From Amorphochlora amoebiformis (lineage: Eukaryota > Cercozoa > Chlorarachniophyceae), in assembly GCA_054601695.1 (NCBI GenBank), contig BAAHQB010000312.1, positions 1 through 64,000 on the forward strand: a stretch of 64,000 bases of DNA, read 5' to 3'. Position numbers and translations under genes: made by a program. Under the pieces are notes generated by a model. The model searched no databases and had not been told where the DNA came from. It saw nothing but the letters and a program-made list of their open reading frames with translations. Below are positions 1 through 64,000 of the stretch, one piece after another (within the stretch, counting starts at the first letter, position 1; every line of letters starts with the position of its first letter).

Positions 1-169
1 TATATTATATATACATAAATATTAATATATTATATATACATATATATTATATTATATATATATCTATATATATATATATATATATATATGTAGAAATTAG
101 ATATATGCATACATATATAGGTATATTTGTACATTCGTTACTTCATATATTCACCTATGTGCATGCATA

Positions 170-209
<40 letters not shown>

Positions 210-230
210 TCCATATATAACATGTACTAC

Positions 231-43496
<43,266 letters not shown>

Positions 43497-44340
43497 CTCA
43501 AGTGCCCGGAGCCGATTCCTCGGTTTCTCAAAATAATATCATAACCGTAAACGTAAGAGGGCAAACAACTTCACGGAGCCAAAATCGGTCTATTTCTGAA
43601 GATTTTAAGGCGATAGTACCTAAAAATTGCGTACTATTTTGGGCATTTTTACATATCTAAGACACCCGCCATATTCTTTTGTCGGGACAAAATAAAAATA
43701 AATTCGGCAATGGGGAATTGAAAGCATCCCCAGGAGTCCCTTCTTTTTCTTCCCCGTTCATCCGTTTATAGATACTCACTCCCTTACATTTTATCTAGTC
43801 TCTCACATATAACTTCACACATCCTATAAACATCCAAATATCGGTGGGGGATGCTGACTGAGAAGAGTCACGAAAAGGTGGATAAGCCCAAATATCGGAG
43901 CCCAGGGATTGAGACTTGGATTCCGAGACGGATGGCGTCCGCAGAGTTTTACGCTCCAAAAACACCTCACCTGGCTCGTTCTAAAAGGCTATTTTCCAGA
44001 TATCCCGTTCTGATCATGCTTGGAGTGCTTATAAGACACAATTCGCCAAATTTCGCCCTGAATGCAGAAAAACAATTATGCGCTGACCCCTAAATTAGTC
44101 CCTTACACCCTTACAAGTATGCGCCCCCTTTATGCTCCGATATTTCAATATTATTTTGTCAGGAGAACTTCGATAATTATTTTTCGCTCTTCTATTCGGT
44201 CAACCAATGCCGGGCGTCTCTTGGGGCCTTTTCTAACGCAATTATGGGTTGTTCTCATGTCATGAGGTCTAAGAAAAGATTCCTATTTGAGTATATTCGT
44301 AGTTTGATTACGTTATTGACGATCTTACCAAATAGCAGGT
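43497..44340 (-). promoter_or_regulatory. Non-repetitive block upstream of gene B start; likely 5' UTR and promoter
   Basis: About 0.85 kb with near-normal base composition directly upstream of the gene B ATG, in a window that is otherwise TA repeats. No clear TATA box is seen on the minus strand. Two plus-strand open frames (43851-44093 and 44062-44265) resemble nothing and have no splice or coding signs. Promoter status is inferred from position. Confidence 0.4.
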
Positions 44341-44348
44341 GATGTTTT

Positions 44349-44405
<57 letters not shown>

Positions 44406-44465
44406 ATATGTGTGTGTATATGTGTATGTATATATCGTGTGTATTTGCTTATTTTATATATGTGA

Positions 44466-44530
<65 letters not shown>

Positions 44531-44567
44531 AATATATACATATACATACATATATATATATATATAT

Positions 44568-44620
<53 letters not shown>

Positions 44621-44770
44621 TACATATATATATATATATATAACATGCTTTGTACATGTATATAATATTATACTCACAAATGTATGTATATATTATACGT
44701 ACACATATACATATGACATTACAATTGTACGTAGACATGAGATATATACATGTATGTACATCTGTATGTG

Positions 44771-44810
<40 letters not shown>

Positions 44811-44846
<36 letters not shown>

Positions 44847-44865
44847 GCGTGTGTGTGTGTGTGTA
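44811..44865 (+). repeat. (TG)n run flanked by (TA)n
   Basis: About 55 bp of TGTGTG with two GCGTG variants, between long TA runs. Similar shorter TG/CA runs occur at 12552-12586, 22000-22030, 30029-30055 and 42672-42691. Confidence 0.95.
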
Positions 44866-44923
<58 letters not shown>

Positions 44924-45003
44924 CATATGAAATAATGTAGATATATATAATACAAGTTTACATGTTATGTTTTCATCTATGCATATATATATGCATATAC
45001 ATA

Positions 45004-45095
<92 letters not shown>

Positions 45096-45112
45096 TGTAT
45101 GTATATGTATAA

Positions 45113-45159
<47 letters not shown>

Positions 45160-45180
45160 ATATATATATATATATATTAC

Positions 45181-45228
45181 ATCTAATATAATATAATTGA
45201 TATACATGTACCATGAAATACACGACAT

Positions 45229-45266
<38 letters not shown>

Positions 45267-45346
45267 AATATACACATACATGTATTATTACATCTAATAT
45301 AATATAATTGATATATATATGTACCATAACATACACGACATACTTC
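45181..45346. repeat. 110-bp-period tandem duplication in the intergenic region
   Basis: Two copies of about 52 bp (45181-45232, 45291-45346) share CATCTAATATAATATAATTG, GTACCAT and ACACGACATACTT, separated by (TA)n. No coding sign. Confidence 0.75.
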
Positions 45347-45348
45347 CT

Positions 45349-46285
<937 letters not shown>

Positions 46286-46510
46286 TACTCTAGTACTACT
46301 ACTACTATACTCAGGGATATAAAAGCCTTACTACGCGTACGTACGTACTATGTGTCTATGATACGTATACACACTAGCACATGCGCGACTCAAGGTTCAA
46401 GTGGTTGGCTACGCTTACTCTAGTACTACTACTACTACTGTACGCATTGATATAAAAGCCTTACTACGCGTACGTACGTACTATCCAGCCTATGATACGT
46501 ATTCACACTA
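46286..46510 (+). repeat. 130-bp tandem duplication with TATAAAAG and ACGTACGT motifs
   Basis: Two copies (46286-46374 and 46416-46510) share TACTCTAGTACTACTACTAC, a GATATAAAAGCC box, TTACTACGCGTACGTACGTA and a TATGATACGTAT.CACACTA end. Each TATAAAAG lies about 30 bases 5' of the palindromic ACGTACGTACGT. They could act as plus-strand core promoters, but no gene follows on the plus strand. Confidence 0.75.
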
Positions 46511-46686
46511 CTCCAATATTACTAGACACTCTAGACTCTAATCTCATAACATTAAAGTTTAAATTTGCTACGTCTAGAACGTATCATGTTACGTATGTGC
46601 GTACGTACGTACCATGTACTACGTAACTAAAAGTTTACATTAACGCAAGCGTAGCCAACCACTTGAACCTTAAGTCGCGCATGTGC
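46377..46686. repeat. 40-bp inverted repeat enclosing about 230 bp
   Basis: Arms 46377-46416 and 46647-46686 are reverse complements with one mismatch (core ATGCGCGACTCAAGGTTCAA). The left arm sits between the two copies of the 130-bp duplication, so the element has been partly duplicated. Looks like a small non-autonomous DNA transposon; target-site duplications were not identified. Confidence 0.75.
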
Positions 46687-46801
46687 TATTTCCGGTGTCA
46701 CAATCTAGACAATTGTATAACAATGTACTATTATATTATCTAGTATATCTACTCATTGAGTATATCAGTATCTAGTCTGGCTAGTACATGTGTATCTAGC
46801 A

Positions 46802-46845
<44 letters not shown>

Positions 46846-47066
46846 GTCTAGTATCATACGGTCACAGTATATATTTTACATATACTAGATATATACTCTA
46901 ACTAGCCTAATGAGTTATACTAGGCGTACCTATCTCTAGATCTAGATACTACTGGATCTGGCAGAATCAAATAAAAAAAGATTATATTATAGATATTACC
47001 ATCGACTAAATCGAAGAAAATTGCATGGCCAATACATGTAATCTCCATAGTTAGTTGTTGTATCAA
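46687..47066. other. Region 3' of gene A stop
   Basis: Likely holds the gene A 3' UTR. On the minus strand a run of T after about 90 bases could mark a termination region. A (TA)n block lies at 46805-46841. Nothing else recognised. Confidence 0.4.
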
Positions 47067-63502
<16,436 letters not shown>

Positions 63503-63599
63503 CTAAAATTCGAACGTCAATATAACACTTCCAAAAAATGAAAAACAAAAAATCAAAAATAAATCTTCCTAAAAATGACACAATAAAGGAAAATTATAG

Positions 63600-64000
63600 G
63601 AACAGTGTCTTAAAAAGTGATAAATCTGAGGAAAAAAGGGGAAAAGGTGGTAAAGTCCTACAATAGAAGGATAAGATCAACTGAGGGGAGGCGAGAGCGA
63701 TGTAGCTGGAGCTGAGAGGAGAAGAAAAACGAAAAAGAGAGGGAGAGAGAGAGATACAGGGTGAGAGTGTGAGAAAAAGGAAGTGAGAGCATGAGAGAAA
63801 GCGAGAATGTAACACAGAGGGAGAGAGAGAAAGAAAGTAAGAGCACAGAAAGAGGCAGAAAGAGTAAGAGAGAGGGAAAAGGACAGGAAAAAAAAAAGGA
63901 AAAAGAGAGAAATGATAAGCAAGAAAGAGATAGCAGAACGAGAGAGAGAGAGAGAGAGATAGAAAGAAAAAAATACAAAAAGAGAAATGAGAGGAATAGG
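63600..64000 (+). repeat. Purine-rich tract at window end
   Basis: About 380 bp rich in GAGAGA, GAAAAAG and AGGGAGAG on the plus strand, so pyrimidine-rich in the gene A transcript, upstream of the exon a acceptor. Confidence 0.85.

Noticed and set aside
43851-44265. Plus-strand open frames of 80 and 67 codons upstream of gene B
   Set aside because: No recognisable composition, motif or splice context; likely chance in the only non-TA intergenic block.

Overview
The window is eukaryotic and consists almost entirely of two long, exon-rich genes, both on the minus strand. Their introns are packed with (TA)n microsatellites and TA/TG/TACA variants. Because (TA)n reads as Tyr-Ile repeats in every frame, long open frames here are mostly noise. 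I identified exons by splice sites, by reading-frame continuity across introns and by protein-like composition. Signs of a nuclear eukaryotic genome are 97 short GT-AG (one GC-AG) exons, degenerate TTAGGG-type telomere-like arrays, a degraded LINE tail ending in a C2H2-like finger (a type common in animal genomes), and a kinesin. I would guess an animal or a close relative, but the taxon is not settled. Roughly 6.8 kb of the 64 kb is coding.

Gene A (47067 to 63502, continuing past 64000) is the C-terminal part of a kinesin-3-like protein (KIF1/KIF13/Unc104 type). In transcription order it has coiled coil, the '[12 protein letters not shown]' stretch, a region like 'V.V.I.....W......M.E.Y', the 'QLIGTARVYLE' stretch, the 'GESMGKLR' stretch, a C2-like '[12 protein letters not shown]...VFCEYKF' region, more coiled coil, and a Trp-Cys-Cys-Ser-Lys end with a stop at 47067. 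The motor and FHA domains would lie beyond 64000. In the 28-exon model all junctions are in phase and give 540 codons plus stop. One 54-nt exon exists as two near-identical copies inside a roughly 410-bp duplication.

Between the genes (43497 to 47066) are about 0.8 kb of ordinary sequence upstream of gene B, a TA block, and a region with a 130-bp tandem duplication, two TATAAAAG boxes and 40-bp inverted arms.

Gene B (43496 down to 231, continuing past 1) starts with a signal peptide and has about 69 exons, encoding about 1,720 residues within the window. The first eight exons look like a metallo-beta-lactamase fold of the ComEC/Rec2-like type in which every metal-binding motif has been replaced, so it should be catalytically dead. 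The remaining 1,300 or more residues are secreted, beta-strand-like, rich in Asn-X-Ser/Thr sequons, and match no family I recognise. All but three junctions are in phase.

The most unusual general trait is repeated local duplication of exons. At least eight exons in the two genes have a neighbouring full or decayed copy. Other notable elements are a fold-back element with palindromic 25-bp repeats inside gene A, opposed telomere-like arrays bracketing a frame-preserving three-exon cassette, a (GC)n/(GA)n block, and fragments of non-LTR and possibly Penelope-like retroelements.
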